DNA of 16,409 nt from CAYJAZ01 sp964371865. GTDB taxonomy: Bacteria > Desulfobacterota > Desulfovibrionia > Desulfovibrionales > Desulfovibrionaceae. This document shows positions 15,207 through 16,409 of this stretch, in pieces. The notes under the pieces are model-generated. The model had not been told where the DNA came from. It saw only the letters and a list, made by a program, of their open reading frames with translations, and did not search any database. Position 1 is the first letter of the stretch. Each line of letters opens with the position of its first letter. Both the position numbers and the translations under genes were made by a program. Where the stretch lies: the NCBI GenBank assembly GCA_964371865.1, contig CAYJOR010000057.1, positions 1 to 16,409 on the forward strand, given 5' to 3'.

Positions 15207-16409
15207 ATGCTAAACGATACTATACTAAGAAATTTAAAAGCGAAAGATAAACCCTATAAAAAAACCGATGCTAATGGTTTGTATGTTTATGTGAGTGTAA
15301 AAGGTTCACGAGTTTTTAGAATCGACTATACTTTCGAGGATAAAAGAAAAACTCTAACTCTTGGAGAGTATCCCACAATCACACTTGCTCAGGCACGTAA
15401 AGAGCTTGCAGAGTTAAGAATCAAGCTTACTCAAGGGATTGACCCTCAAGCAGAGAAAAAAGCCGTTATACAAGCAAAACGAGCAACTGAAAAAAATGCT
15501 TTTGAAGCAGTTGCCCTCGAATGGTATGAGGTGAAAAAAGAAGAGTGGAGAGAAAGTCACGCTATAAAACAGCTACAACTTCTCAATCGTGATATGATGC
15601 CCTTCTTTGCTAAAAGGCAAATAAACGAAATCACCGCAAGCGAAGTATGGGAAGTTCTCAAAAAACTAGAAACAAGAGGCTTGAGGGATACCACAATCCG
15701 AGCAAAAGGCATACTTTCTCAAATCTTCTGCTACGGAGTTGCTACTGGAAGATGTGAGTATGATGTCACGGCAGGATTGAAAGGAATCTTCAAAAAGCCA
15801 CAAAGACAAAACTTTGCTACCATCACCGATACAAAACTTATCGGTAAGTTTATGCGTGATATTGATCTTTATACAAAAGAAAGCAAGCGTACATCTCTTA
15901 TCACTCAACTTGCTTTGAAGCTGACAATCTATACTCTATGCCGAAGCAATGAGATTTGTAATGCAGAATGGAAAGAATTTGACTTCGAGAAAAATCTTTG
16001 GACGATTCCTGCTAACAAAATGAAGATGAATAAAGAACATATAATACCTCTTTCAAGGCAAGCTTTGGAAGTTATTGAAGAACTTAGACCTTATACAGAG
16101 CATAGAGAGTATTTGTTTCCAAGTGATAGAAGTAAAACAGGCGTGATAGCCGGTGAGAGTCTGTTAAAATCATTGAGGGTTATGGGTTACGATAAAGAAA
16201 CGCTGACAATTCACGGACTCAGAGCAATGGCAAGCACCCTTTTGAATGAGCAAGGATATAATCCTGACATCATAGAAAAAGCTCTTGCCCACACTGACAA
16301 GAATGAAGTTCGTGCTATCTATAACCGAGCTGAGTATTTAGAACATAGACGAGTAATGCTTCAAGAATATGCTGACTATTTAGATAGATTGAAGAATGAG
16401 GAAAAGTAA
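15207..16409 (+). CDS. P4-type tyrosine site-specific integrase
   Basis: A complete 400-residue recombinase whose stop codon is the last triplet of the window. Residues 1 to about 85 are the DUF4102 arm-binding domain (DANGLYVYVSVKGSRVFRIDY...TLGEYPTITLAQAR). A core-binding SAM-like domain follows (about 97-185), then the catalytic domain with Arg246 (TLCRSNEI), a beta-hairpin Lys (271 or 273 in NKMKMNKEH), His336 and Arg339 (HGLRA), His362 (LAHTD) and the nucleophile Tyr372 (AIYNRAEYLEHRR). All catalytic residues are present, so it should be active. It would insert and excise the element at the tRNA-Met gene. AGGA (15193-15196) precedes the ATG by 10 bases. The motif array directly upstream probably serves both its DNA binding and its control. 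Confidence 0.95.
   Translation: MLNDTILRNLKAKDKPYKKTDANGLYVYVSVKGSRVFRIDYTFEDKRKTLTLGEYPTITLAQARKELAELRIKLTQGIDPQAEKKAVIQAKRATEKNAFEAVALEWYEVKKEEWRESHAIKQLQLLNRDMMPFFAKRQINEITASEVWEVLKKLETRGLRDTTIRAKGILSQIFCYGVATGRCEYDVTAGLKGIFKKPQRQNFATITDTKLIGKFMRDIDLYTKESKRTSLITQLALKLTIYTLCRSNEICNAEWKEFDFEKNLWTIPANKMKMNKEHIIPLSRQALEVIEELRPYTEHREYLFPSDRSKTGVIAGESLLKSLRVMGYDKETLTIHGLRAMASTLLNEQGYNPDIIEKALAHTDKNEVRAIYNRAEYLEHRRVMLQEYADYLDRLKNEEK

Larger units (their letters stand above)
14752..16409 (+). mobile_element. Left end of a tRNA-associated integrative element
   Basis: The tRNA 3' end, a motif-rich non-coding segment and a P4-type integrase reading away from the tRNA form the usual left boundary of a genomic island or prophage. 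The exact attL is not known because the right end, with the duplicated tRNA tail, is outside the window. The tRNA-proximal terminator at 14765-14808 may be chromosomal or element-derived. Confidence 0.65.

Overview
The window is AT-rich bacterial DNA from a Gram-negative, probably anaerobic organism. Evidence for Gram-negative: a complete tripartite RND pump with two lipoprotein components, a secreted outer-membrane beta-barrel protein, and glutamate racemase. Evidence for an anaerobic lifestyle: a ferredoxin-dependent indolepyruvate oxidoreductase. The tRNA-Met body and the small protein at 7545-7826 remind me of Desulfovibrionales (a low-GC member). That assignment is recollection, not a search result.

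Layout. The left edge (1-423) has no intact gene. It holds a CsoR/CstR-like palindrome under a leftward promoter, a bidirectional terminator, and a hairpin-rich tail of the efflux operon. From 424 to 6235, on the minus strand, lies an RND efflux operon in the order adaptor, pump, outer-membrane factor, tightly coupled. Upstream in the same direction is murI (6518-7345). Divergent from murI is a small conserved-looking protein gene (7545-7826), followed by a 464-bp non-coding stretch and an outer-membrane beta-barrel gene (8291-8944). That gene converges on a small, very acidic secreted protein gene (9078-9446, minus) across two hairpin terminators. Then come tspO (9605-10087, minus) and a divergent MFS transporter (10287-11489).

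The next spacer (11490-11865) has a strong bidirectional terminator, a 143-bp MITE-like imperfect palindrome, and a 3'-end repeat also found near position 340. Then comes a fused indolepyruvate:ferredoxin oxidoreductase gene (11866-14361, minus).

The right end is the boundary of an integrated element: a tRNA-Met(CAT) gene with its terminator, a 324-bp non-coding stretch carrying eleven copies of a near-palindromic TTTACCGTAAA motif, and a complete P4-type tyrosine integrase ending on the last base of the window. The motif array is the most unusual signal here. It is most simply read as integrase arm-type or excisionase/repressor sites of a genomic island whose cargo lies to the right.

The chromosomal genes are mostly independent housekeeping or envelope functions: drug or solute efflux, cell-wall D-glutamate supply, an outer-membrane barrel, and aromatic amino acid fermentation. 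No CRISPR array, toxin-antitoxin pair or complete defence system is visible. Cargo of the island would have to be sought beyond 16409.
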